Of a stretch of 64,000 bases of DNA, positions 1 to 7,780 are shown one piece after another (the stretch's first letter is position 1; each line of letters begins with the position of its first letter). Made by a program: the position numbers and the translations under genes. The notes beneath the pieces were generated by a model. That model did no database searches, was not told the DNA's origin, and saw only the letters and a list, made by a program, of their open reading frames with translations. The DNA comes from Halomonas campaniensis. GTDB lineage: Bacteria > Pseudomonadota > Gammaproteobacteria > Pseudomonadales > Halomonadaceae. The stretch spans positions 109,538 through 173,537 of the forward strand of contig NZ_JACHZF010000005.1 in NCBI RefSeq assembly GCF_014193375.1. The letters run 5' to 3'.

Positions 1-502
1 CCTCGGGGTACCACTGGTCCCAGCACACCAGCAGGCCGAGCCGGCCCACCGAGGTGTCGATGGGCGCAAAGCCCTGGCCGCGGGCCTCGTCGGCATCCCC
101 GGGGGTGAAGTAGAACTTCTCGTAGAAGCCGGGATCGTCGGGGATGTGCATCTTGCGGTAGTGGCCCACGGCACCGAGCTTGCGGTCGTAGACCACCGCG
201 GTGTTGTGGTAGAGGCCCGGCGCGCGGCGCTCGAACAGCGAGCCCACCAGCACGATGTCGAGCTCCGCGGCCAGTGCCGCCAGGCGCGTGCCGGTGGGGC
301 CGTCCAGGGGCTCGGCCAGGTCGAACAGCTCGGTGTCCTCGTACTGGCAGAAGTAGTGGGTGGCATGCAGCTCCTGGAGCATGACCAGCTCGGCGCCGGC
401 GGCGGCCAGCTCGCGGATGCCGGCCTCGCTCTCGGCGAGGCTTCGGGCCTTGTCGAGCCAGGCGGGCTGCTGGACCAGGCCGACCTTCAGATGGCGGGGC
501 AT
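1..502 (-). CDS. aguB: N-carbamoylputrescine amidase, 3' end cut by window edge
   Basis: Nitrilase-superfamily enzyme that hydrolyses N-carbamoylputrescine to putrescine, CO2 and ammonia in the cytoplasm, the last step of the agmatine route. It reads leftward from the ATG at 502 off the left edge, so only 167 residues are visible of a family length near 290. The nitrilase triad is complete: Glu44 (LQELH), Lys117 (YRKMH) and Cys160 (LVCWDQWYPE). A GAGGAG lies 8 bases before the ATG. It follows aguA on the same strand after a 143-base gap, so the two are probably one unit; a hairpin lies in that gap. Function by family is secure; the operon link is inferred from position. Confidence 0.93.
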   Translation of the reverse strand, partial: MPRHLKVGLVQQPAWLDKARSLAESEAGIRELAAAGAELVMLQELHATHYFCQYEDTELFDLAEPLDGPTGTRLAALAAELDIVLVGSLFERRAPGLYHNTAVVYDRKLGAVGHYRKMHIPDDPGFYEKFYFTPGDADEARGQGFAPIDTSVGRLGLLVCWDQWYPE

Positions 503-588
503 GATGAATTCTCCTCGTGTGTCTCTTCTCGAGGCGGGTCCGGCGACAGGTCTCTGCGGGGGCGCTGTGGATACTTCCCTGTACGCTA

Positions 589-610
589 CCTTTTCCTTCC
601 CTGGAAAAGG
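589..610. terminator. hairpin between aguA and aguB
   Basis: Perfect 8-base inverted repeat (589-596 CCTTTTCC, 603-610 GGAAAAGG) with a 6-base loop, in the gap between aguA and aguB. On the strand of these genes it is not followed by a U-run, so it is more likely a weak attenuator or a processing site than a full terminator. Confidence 0.3.
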
Positions 611-645
611 ACCCCCGCGACGACCTGTCCCCGGCGCCTCTTGCT

Positions 646-1701
646 TCAGGTGGCGGCCGTCTTCTCGATGGCCAGGCTGCCCTTGGGCAGCTGCATGGTC
701 AGGCAGTGCAGGCTGCCGTGCTGGCGGATCACGCTTAGGCAATCGATGGGGATGATATCGCGCCCCGGGAAGGCGCCGGCCAGGGCGGTGAGCGCCCGGG
801 TGTCGGCGGCGTCGCCGTAGGTGGGCACCAGCACGGCGCCGTTGATGATAAGGAAGTTGGCATAGGTGGCCGGCAGGCGGTGGCCGTCCACCGGGTCGAG
901 GCAGGGCCTCGGCCAGGGCAGCGGCACCAGCCGGTAGGGCTCGCCGTCGATGCGGCGCAGCGCCCGGAGCTCGGCCTCCATGGCGGAGAGCGCCGGGAAG
1001 TGCGGGTCACGGGGGTCGTCGCAGCGCACATAGGCGATGGTGCCCGGGTCGCAGAAGCGCGCCAGGGTGTCCACGTGGCTGTCGGTGTCGTCGCCTTCCA
1101 GGTGGCCGTGGGCCAGCCACAGCACCCGGGTGACCCCGAAGTCCTCGTGCAGCCAGTCCTCCACCGCCTGGCGGTCCAGGCCGGGATTGCGGTTGGGGTT
1201 GAGCAGGCACGCCTCGGTGGTCAGCAGGGTGCCCTCGCCGTCGCTCTCGATGGCACCGCCCTCCAGCACCAGGCCGCGCTCGCTCACCGGGCAGGCGTAG
1301 AGGCCGGCCTCCGCCAGGCGACGGGTCAGGGTGTTGTCCCGGCCGGCGGGAAACTTGCCGCCCCAGCCGGTGAAGACGTAGTCATGCAGGCGCAGCGCGC
1401 CGTTCTCCTCCACGGTCAGCGGGCCGTGGTCGCGGGCCCAGGTGTCGTCGGCCGGTGCCACCACCAGGCGCAGCCGCTCGCCGGGCACGCCCAGGTGCGC
1501 GAAGCGGCCGGCCAAGTGGGTGCGGGTGGCGGTGTCGGGGACGCTGACCAGCACCGACTGGTAGCGGGTGATGGCGACCACCATGGCCTCGAGGGTGGCC
1601 TCGATGCGCTCGAGCATGGGGGCCCAGTCGCTCTCGGGGCCGGGCCAGGTGAGCTGGACGGCGTCCTGGGGATGCCATTCGGGGAGCAGGCGGATGGCCA
1701 T
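646..1701 (-). CDS. aguA: agmatine deiminase
   Basis: Porphyromonas-type peptidylarginine deiminase family (351 aa). It converts agmatine to N-carbamoylputrescine, which AguB next to it turns into putrescine. Visible family features are the N-terminal PEWHPQDAVQLTWP, the WARDHGP segment, EGGAIESDGEGTLLTTE, HGHLEGDDTDSHVDTLARF, and a C-terminal Cys333 in the HCLTMQ segment at the position of the catalytic cysteine. Length matches the family. The start at 1701 has only a weak purine stretch upstream. The gene diverges from the lipoprotein gene at 1867. Confidence 0.94.
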   Translation of the reverse strand: MAIRLLPEWHPQDAVQLTWPGPESDWAPMLERIEATLEAMVVAITRYQSVLVSVPDTATRTHLAGRFAHLGVPGERLRLVVAPADDTWARDHGPLTVEENGALRLHDYVFTGWGGKFPAGRDNTLTRRLAEAGLYACPVSERGLVLEGGAIESDGEGTLLTTEACLLNPNRNPGLDRQAVEDWLHEDFGVTRVLWLAHGHLEGDDTDSHVDTLARFCDPGTIAYVRCDDPRDPHFPALSAMEAELRALRRIDGEPYRLVPLPWPRPCLDPVDGHRLPATYANFLIINGAVLVPTYGDAADTRALTALAGAFPGRDIIPIDCLSVIRQHGSLHCLTMQLPKGSLAIEKTAAT

Positions 1702-1866
1702 CGTGCGGGGCCTCGTGGTGGCATGGGTGTGGTCGCGAATGTAGGGGGCAATGGCACGGGATGCAATAGCCGGTCTGCTCCGCTCGCCGCGAGGTGCTTT
1801 TCCGTTCCGGTGGCAATGGTATCCTTGTGGGAACGCCGACCGACTCCCCGGTCGCTAAGGAGCTGC

Positions 1867-2688
1867 ATGCGTCCCCTCACTCCCTTGTCGCTTGTTGCCG
1901 CCTGCGGCCTGCTGCTGGCCGGTTGCGCCGGGCTGCCGGATGGCCAGGATGTCCTCTCCACTTCCAGCGAGTGGCTGTCCCGCTCGGGCGAGGTGATCAG
2001 CACCCAGGGGCAGCGGCTGGCCCGCCTCGCCGGCGGGCCGGAGGATGAGCCCCTCGACGAGGCAGAGCGGGAGGCCGAGGTGGAGGCGCTGCTGGCCCAG
2101 CCCTGGATCGACCCGCTGACCCGCTTCCTCGAGGCCCACGGCGACGATCCCCGCTACGCCGACCAGCTGGTCACGCTCTCCCGCGAGCGCGACCGGCGCT
2201 GTGCCGAGGTGGCCGAGCGCTACCGCGAACGGCCGGCCACGCGGGAGCACCTGGACCGCTACCGCCGCGGCTACCTCTACTCCTGCCCGGCCGACGTCAA
2301 TGCCTTCTTCGCGCGGGTCAGGGAGCGAGAGGCGTCGACCGCCATGGCCGCCCCGACGCCCCCACCCGCCGAGTCGACACCGGCCCCGCGAGTCGCGGAG
2401 GAGGCCGACGTCGAGCAGGCGGTGGACCGCCGCCAGGCCAACGACTGCTATCTCTATTTCACCATCCGCAACCTCCAGCAGGCGCGCGAGGCGTGCGCCG
2501 GCCCCGCCGAGCAGGGCGATGCTCGGGCCCAGCACCACATGGGCCGCCTGGAGGAACTCGAGGGCGACACCGCGTCGGCGATTCGCTGGTTCCGGCGCGC
2601 CGCGGACAACGGCGACGAAGTGGCGGCCACCCGCCTCGAGGCCCTCGCCGAGGCGGCCGACGGCGATGATCTCGAGGCCACGCCATGA
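1867..2688 (+). CDS. lipoprotein with C-terminal Sel1/TPR-like repeat
   Basis: 273 aa. The start at 1867 is set by an AAGGAG 4 bases upstream and by the lipobox LLLAGC, which places the acylated cysteine at residue 20. The frame stays open far upstream, but nothing there looks like protein. The body is acidic and helical. The last ~70 residues (NDCYLYFTIRNLQQAREAC, then AQHHMGRLEELEGDTASAIRWFRRAADNGD) resemble a Sel1/TPR helical repeat, a protein-interaction fold. The stop overlaps the start of the following GGDEF/EAL gene (ATGA at 2685-2688), so the lipoprotein may be a periplasmic partner of that sensor. This is an inference from overlap only; no specific function is known. Confidence 0.8.
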   Translation: MRPLTPLSLVAACGLLLAGCAGLPDGQDVLSTSSEWLSRSGEVISTQGQRLARLAGGPEDEPLDEAEREAEVEALLAQPWIDPLTRFLEAHGDDPRYADQLVTLSRERDRRCAEVAERYRERPATREHLDRYRRGYLYSCPADVNAFFARVREREASTAMAAPTPPPAESTPAPRVAEEADVEQAVDRRQANDCYLYFTIRNLQQAREACAGPAEQGDARAQHHMGRLEELEGDTASAIRWFRRAADNGDEVAATRLEALAEAADGDDLEATP

Positions 2689-4946
2689 GGCCTCCCGGCA
2701 CCGGGCTGGCCGGGCGCCACGTCATCATGCTGCTGCTGGCCCTGCTGGTGGCGCTCTTCCTCGGCGGCATGTGGCTGCTCTCCGGCCTGAATCTGCGCAT
2801 CGCCGAGTCCTCCCTGGCCGAACTGCGCGAGCGCCAGATCCACGAGACCTTCCAGGCCAACCGTGGGCGCATCGATGCCCACCACCGGCGCATGGAGCAG
2901 AACACCCGTGACCTGGCGCGGACCGGCGAGCTGCTGGTGGCGCTGGACGGTGGGCGCGAGGCCGTCGAGGCCGCCCTGCGCCAGGCGCTGGTCGACTTTC
3001 CCGATGCCCAGGGGGTGACCCTATGGCTCACCGACCCGTCATTGACGCTGGGCGTGCATGCCTGGCGGGACGGCGAGACGCTGCGCGTCGAGCCGCTGGA
3101 GGCCGGCTGGAACGAGGCCGACTGGCTGCGGCGTCGCCTGGACGCCTGGCGGGAGGGCGCCCCGGCCATTCACTGGACCGCCGCCTACTTCAAGTCACGC
3201 ATCGACGACGTGGTGGTCAGCGTCGGTGTCCCGGTGGTCGACGCCGAGGGGCGGCTGCTGGGCATGGCGGCCAGCGACTGGGTGGCCGGTGACATCATCG
3301 GCCTGGTCAGCGACGTGGACGTGACCCCGAGCGCCTTCGCCTTCCTGGTGGACCGCGAGAACCGCAACCTCTCGAGCCTGGCCTGGGCGGAGGACCAGGC
3401 CCGTGCCCAGCCGCTGATCGAGGCGATCATCGACCTGGAGCTGCATCGCGACGCCACGGACGCGCAGGCGCGACGGTCCCTGGCCCTGGAGGGCGAGGCC
3501 TGGACGCTGCTGCATGCCACTACCCGGGCCGGCATGGTGTTCGGCATCGGCGTGCCCCAGGCCGAGATCGATGCGGTGCTGGTGCCCATGCGCCAGGCCA
3601 ACCTGCGCATCATGTCCGCCGTCGGTGCGGGCGTGCTGCTGCTGGCGGTGGTGATCCTGCTGCGCGTCGCCGGCATGCTGCGCCGGCTGCGCACCCTCTA
3701 TACCGACCCGCTCACCGGCCTGCCCAACCGGGCCCGGCTGCTGGCCGACCTCGAGGAGCAGCGTCCGGGGGCGCTGGTGCTGGTCAACGTCGATGGCTTC
3801 AAGCAGTTCAATGGAGTGTTCGGCCACGAGTGCGGCGACCAGGTGATCCGCCACATGGTCGCCCGGCTCGGGGCGTTGCTGGCGCTGCCCGAGTGGCGCG
3901 GCAGCCGGCTCTACCGCATGCCCGCCGACGAGCAGGCGATCTGGCTGCCGGGGCGCCTCCCGCCGGAAGCGTTGCCGGGGCGCCTGCAGGCGCTCCAGTC
4001 GGCGGTGGGGAGCACCCGCCTCGTCTGGCGGGGCCAGGAGCTGCCGCTGCATGCCACCCTGGGGCTGGCCGCCACCTGGCAGCTGGAGGAGGGGGGGCGC
4101 GAGGGGCTCCTCAGCGCCGCCGGTATGGCGCTGCGCCAGGCGCGGGAGCAGCAGCTGGGCTATCGGATCCACGACCCCGCGAGTCGCATGCGCGAAGGCT
4201 ACGAGCAGAACCTGGCCTGGGCCAATCGGCTGACGACGGCCCTGGAGGAGGGGCGGATCGTCGCCTACTTCCAGCCGATCCTCGACCTGGCCAGCGGCCG
4301 GGTCGCCAAGCACGAGTGCCTGATGCGACTGATCGACGAGGCCGGCGAGCCGGTGGGCCCGGGCCAGTTCCTGGAGGTGGCCCGGCGCAGCCGGCTGCAC
4401 CGGCGGTTGACGCTGACCATGGTCGAGCGCTGCCTGGAGGCCATGCGCGACAGCGACGGGGCCTTCTCCCTCAACCTCTCCGCCGAGGACCTGCTGGACC
4501 CCGAGATCAGCGAACCGCTGCTCGCCCGGGTGGCCGAGAGCGGCCTCGGCGAGCGGCTGATCCTCGAGCTCCTCGAGTCGGAGGGCATCGAGGACTATGC
4601 GGCGGTCGGCGCCGTCATCGCCCGGGCCCGGGCGCTGGGCGTGGGCATCGCCATCGATGACTTCGGCACCGGCTACGCCAACTTCGAGCACCTGCTGCGC
4701 CTGGACGTCGACCTGCTGAAGATCGACGGTAGCCTGATCCGCCATCTGGACCGTGACCCGGGCGCCCTGACCCTGACCCGGGGCATCGTGCGTTTCGCCC
4801 GGGAGCTGGGCCTGCAGACGGTGGCCGAGTTCGTCCACAGCCCCGAGGTGCTGGCCCTGGTGCGCGAGCTGGGCATCGACCATGCCCAGGGGGCCTGCAT
4901 CGGCATGCCGGCGCCGCAGCCGCGGGGGGACTCACGCCTGGCCTGA
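2685..4946 (+). CDS. membrane sensor with Cache-like, degenerate GGDEF and EAL domains
   Basis: 753 aa. A transmembrane segment at ~13-34 and a second near 310-330 bracket a ~270-residue periplasmic region that looks like a Cache-type ligand domain. A GGDEF domain follows (DPLTGLPNR near 339), but the signature loop reads MPADEQAIW, so cyclase activity is unlikely. The C-terminal EAL domain keeps the catalytic residues: ECLMR in place of EALLR near 543, NLSAEDL, LELLESEG, DDFGTGYANFEHL near 658, KIDGSLI and the AEF glutamate. Expected activity is cyclic-di-GMP hydrolysis, controlled by a periplasmic signal. It starts inside the stop codon of the upstream lipoprotein gene and is probably co-translated. 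Ligand and output are unknown. Confidence 0.85.
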   Translation: MRPPGTGLAGRHVIMLLLALLVALFLGGMWLLSGLNLRIAESSLAELRERQIHETFQANRGRIDAHHRRMEQNTRDLARTGELLVALDGGREAVEAALRQALVDFPDAQGVTLWLTDPSLTLGVHAWRDGETLRVEPLEAGWNEADWLRRRLDAWREGAPAIHWTAAYFKSRIDDVVVSVGVPVVDAEGRLLGMAASDWVAGDIIGLVSDVDVTPSAFAFLVDRENRNLSSLAWAEDQARAQPLIEAIIDLELHRDATDAQARRSLALEGEAWTLLHATTRAGMVFGIGVPQAEIDAVLVPMRQANLRIMSAVGAGVLLLAVVILLRVAGMLRRLRTLYTDPLTGLPNRARLLADLEEQRPGALVLVNVDGFKQFNGVFGHECGDQVIRHMVARLGALLALPEWRGSRLYRMPADEQAIWLPGRLPPEALPGRLQALQSAVGSTRLVWRGQELPLHATLGLAATWQLEEGGREGLLSAAGMALRQAREQQLGYRIHDPASRMREGYEQNLAWANRLTTALEEGRIVAYFQPILDLASGRVAKHECLMRLIDEAGEPVGPGQFLEVARRSRLHRRLTLTMVERCLEAMRDSDGAFSLNLSAEDLLDPEISEPLLARVAESGLGERLILELLESEGIEDYAAVGAVIARARALGVGIAIDDFGTGYANFEHLLRLDVDLLKIDGSLIRHLDRDPGALTLTRGIVRFARELGLQTVAEFVHSPEVLALVRELGIDHAQGACIGMPAPQPRGDSRLA

Positions 4947-5044
4947 GCGGCCAGGGTGCAAATCCGCGGCAAGGCGCAGCCACCCCCGATGCAGCGGCGC
5001 ACGAAAAGCCTTACCATGGGCGCCCGCCGACAAGGAACGCCACC

Positions 5045-6286
5045 ATGCTCGACCGACTGCCCTTCCTGATCGGGTTGCGCTATGTGCGCGCCAAGCGCCG
5101 CAACCACTTCATCTCCTTCATCTCCCTGACCTCCATGCTGGGCCTCATGCTGGGCGTGGCCGTGCTGATCCTCGTGCTCTCCGTGATGAACGGCTTCGAC
5201 CACGAGCTGCGCACGCGCATCCTGGGCATGGTGCCCCACGCCAAGGTGGAGTCGCGCACCGGCATGGTGGAGTGGGAGTCGCTGGCCGAACGCCTGATGG
5301 AGCGCGAGCGGGTCATCGGCGCGGCGCCCTACGTGGAGCAGCAGGGCATGTTCTCGGTGGGCGGACGCAACCAGGGCGCCATGGTCAATGGCATCCACCC
5401 GGAGTGGGAGGATCGCGTCTCGATCATCGGCCGCCACATGCAGCAGGGCAGCCTGGCCGACCTGGAGCCCGGCGAGTGGAACATCGTGCTCGGCTCGATC
5501 CTGGCCCGACGGCTCGGGGTCGGCGTGGGCGACCGGGTGACCCTGCTGGTCCCCGAGGCCTCGATCACCCCCGCGGGGGTCTTCCCGCGCCTGAAGCGCT
5601 TCACGGTGAGCGGCATCTTCAACGTCGGCGCCGACCTCGACGCCGGCCTGGCCTATGCCAATATCGAGGATATGCAGACCCTGGCGCGCCTGGGCGAGGC
5701 GGTGGGTGGCCTGCGCCTGGAGCTCGATGACCTCTTCATGGCCGGCAGCGAGACCCGCGCGATCATCGACGAGCTGGGCCCGGGCTATCGCGGCGTCGAC
5801 TGGACCTTCTCCCACGGCAACCTCTTCCAGGCGATCCAGATGGAGAAGCGCATGATTGCGCTGCTGCTCACGGTGATCATCGCCGTGGCCGCCTTCAACA
5901 TCGTCTCGACCCTGGTGATGGTGGTCACCGACAAGCATGCCGATATCGCCATCCTGCGCACCATCGGGGCCACGCCGAGGTCGATCATGGGCATCTTCAT
6001 CGTCCAGGGGCTGGCCATCGGGGTGATCGGCATCCTGATCGGGGTGGGGCTGGGCGTGCTGCTGGCCCTGACCATCTCCGACATCATCGACGGGGTCGAG
6101 AGCCTGTTCGGCATCCAGTTCCTCGATGCCGGGGTCTACTTCATCAGCAACCTGCCCTCGCGGCTCGACTGGACGGATGTGCGCGACATCGTCACGGCCG
6201 CGCTGGGCCTGACCTTCCTGTCGACCCTCTATCCCGCCTGGCGCGCGGCGCGCGTCCAGCCGGCCGAGGTGCTGCGCTATGAGTGA
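5045..6286 (+). CDS. lolC: lipoprotein-releasing ABC transporter permease LolC/LolE
   Basis: 413 aa inner-membrane permease that, with LolD, extracts outer-membrane lipoproteins and hands them to LolA. FtsX/MacB-type topology: one N-terminal membrane helix (~21-50), a large periplasmic domain, and three C-terminal helices, including MIALLLTVIIAVAAFNI and the terminal TLYPAWRAARVQPAEVLRYE. An AAGGA lies 8 bases before the ATG. Only one permease gene is present between the signalling gene and lolD, so it may serve as a single LolC/E (LolF-like) homodimer or pair with a copy elsewhere; the window cannot tell. Its end overlaps lolD by 8 bases. Confidence 0.94.
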   Translation: MLDRLPFLIGLRYVRAKRRNHFISFISLTSMLGLMLGVAVLILVLSVMNGFDHELRTRILGMVPHAKVESRTGMVEWESLAERLMERERVIGAAPYVEQQGMFSVGGRNQGAMVNGIHPEWEDRVSIIGRHMQQGSLADLEPGEWNIVLGSILARRLGVGVGDRVTLLVPEASITPAGVFPRLKRFTVSGIFNVGADLDAGLAYANIEDMQTLARLGEAVGGLRLELDDLFMAGSETRAIIDELGPGYRGVDWTFSHGNLFQAIQMEKRMIALLLTVIIAVAAFNIVSTLVMVVTDKHADIAILRTIGATPRSIMGIFIVQGLAIGVIGILIGVGLGVLLALTISDIIDGVESLFGIQFLDAGVYFISNLPSRLDWTDVRDIVTAALGLTFLSTLYPAWRAARVQPAEVLRYE

Positions 6287-7040
6287 GCCGAACATGGACA
6301 CGACACGCAACGAGGAGCGCCCGATGGAGCGCACCGCCGGCCAGCCGATGCTGGAGTGCCACGACCTGACCCGGATCTACCGCGAGGGGCCCCAGGACAT
6401 CACCGTGCTCGACGGCCTGGCGCTGAAGGTGCATGCCGGGGAGCGGGTGGCCATCGTCGGCAGCTCCGGCTCCGGCAAGACCACGCTGCTCAACCTGCTG
6501 GGCGGGCTCGACCGGCCCAGCCGGGGCGAGGTGCGGATCGCCGGCGAGTCGCTGCTGGCGCTGGGCGAGGCGGCGCTGGGACGCTTCCGCAATCGCCATA
6601 TCGGCTTCGTCTACCAGTTCCACCACCTGCTGGCCGAGTTCACCGCGCTGGAGAATGCGGCCCTGCCGCTGATCGTGCGCGGGCTGAGCAAGAAGGCCGC
6701 CGAGGTGCGGGCCCGCGAACTGCTGGACAAGGTCGGCATGGCGGCGCGTGCCGACCACAAGCCTGGCGAGCTCTCGGGGGGAGAGCGCCAGCGGGTGGCC
6801 ATTGCCCGCGCCCTGGTCACCGACCCGAGCCTGGTGCTGATGGATGAGCCCACCGGCAACCTGGACCAGCACACCGCGGCCAGTATCCTCGCGCTGATGG
6901 ACGACCTGGCCCGCAACGCCGCCTGTGCCTTCGTGGTGGTGACCCACGACCCCGCACTGGCGGCCCACCAGGACCGGGTGATGCGTCTCGATGAAGGCCG
7001 GCTCACCGCCCAGCCGCGCGAGGCCGCGACCGAGCGCTGA
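6279..7040 (+). CDS. lolD: lipoprotein-releasing ABC transporter ATPase LolD
   Basis: ATPase of the Lol system. Walker A (GSSGSGKTTL from ~61), the LolD-type FVYQFHHLLAEFTALENAALPL segment, the signature LSGGERQRVAIARAL (~165) and Walker B with LMDEPTGNLD are all intact. The ATG at 6279 overlaps lolC, favouring translational coupling, and gives 253 aa. An ATG at 6324 has a GAGGAG 6 bases upstream and would give 238 aa, closer to the usual ~230; either could be used. A strong hairpin follows the gene. Confidence 0.94.
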   Translation: MSEPNMDTTRNEERPMERTAGQPMLECHDLTRIYREGPQDITVLDGLALKVHAGERVAIVGSSGSGKTTLLNLLGGLDRPSRGEVRIAGESLLALGEAALGRFRNRHIGFVYQFHHLLAEFTALENAALPLIVRGLSKKAAEVRARELLDKVGMAARADHKPGELSGGERQRVAIARALVTDPSLVLMDEPTGNLDQHTAASILALMDDLARNAACAFVVVTHDPALAAHQDRVMRLDEGRLTAQPREAATER

Positions 7041-7064
7041 GGCGCGACGTACCCTGCAAGCAAC

Positions 7065-7092
7065 GCGGCCGGTGCCCTCGGGCACCGGCCGC
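7065..7092. terminator. bidirectional terminator lolD / DUF2062
   Basis: Perfect 12-base stem (7065-7076 and 7081-7092) with a CTCG tetraloop, in the 64-base gap between convergent genes. Neither side has a long T-run, so it may act in both directions or mainly protect 3' ends. Confidence 0.7.
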
Positions 7093-7104
7093 TTGCGTTG
7101 TCGC

Positions 7105-7644
7105 TCAGGGCGTCTCTCGGCCCCGGCGCCGGCGGCGTCGCCGGGCACGCTGCTTCCAGCTCCGCGAGACCTGCCAGCGCCACAGCAGGCGGATCACCAC
7201 GTTGCCGAGGATCGCCAGCAGCACGGCAGTGACCACCGAGCCCACCGCCAGGGCCGGCAGGATGTCGGCCATCTGCTCGGCGATCCAGCGGGTGGACAGG
7301 CGCTCGGGGGCCTCCCGGGCGGGGGTGTCCATCAGCCAGGCGCCGAGGCGATAGTTGCCGTAGAAGATGATCGGCATGGTCAGCGGGTTGGTGATCCACA
7401 CCAGGCCCACCGAGAGCGGCAGGTTGCAGCGGGCCAGCCAGGCGCCGAAGGCCGCCACCACCATCTGGAAGGGGATTGGCAGCATGGCGCTGAACAGCCC
7501 CACCGAGAAGGCGTTGGCCACGCTGCGGCGCGACAGCACCCACAGGGCGGGATTGCCGATCAGGTGACCCATGAAACGCAGCGAGCGCTGGCGCCTGAGC
7601 GTGTCGGGGTGGGGCATGTAGCGCTGGAGGAAGCGGCGCGGCAT
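7105..7644 (-). CDS. DUF2062 membrane protein
   Basis: 179 aa. It contains the DUF2062 core (AFSVGLFSAMLPIPFQM, NPLTMPIIFYGNYRLG) with hydrophobic helices near 45-65, 80-100 and 125-155, and a very basic C-terminus (a run of Arg/Lys before the stop). It is an inner-membrane protein of unknown function. It diverges from comEC, an arrangement also known from Pseudomonas, but no mechanistic link is established. Confidence 0.85.
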   Translation of the reverse strand: MPRRFLQRYMPHPDTLRRQRSLRFMGHLIGNPALWVLSRRSVANAFSVGLFSAMLPIPFQMVVAAFGAWLARCNLPLSVGLVWITNPLTMPIIFYGNYRLGAWLMDTPAREAPERLSTRWIAEQMADILPALAVGSVVTAVLLAILGNVVIRLLWRWQVSRSWKQRARRRRRRRGRETP

Positions 7645-7780
7645 GACATCGGGCTCGCGGCATCGTGATGGGGGCTATTATCCATACAAGCCATGTCACC
7701 TGCCATGCCGCCGCTTCCACGGAATCGCGCTGCCGTCGCGGCCACCGGGGCGGGGCGGAGCACCATCCGGGAGCAACGGA

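Noticed and set aside
880..1866. Upstream in-frame extension of the lipoprotein gene
   Set aside because: It is antisense to aguA, and the lipobox plus AAGGAG fix the start at 1867.
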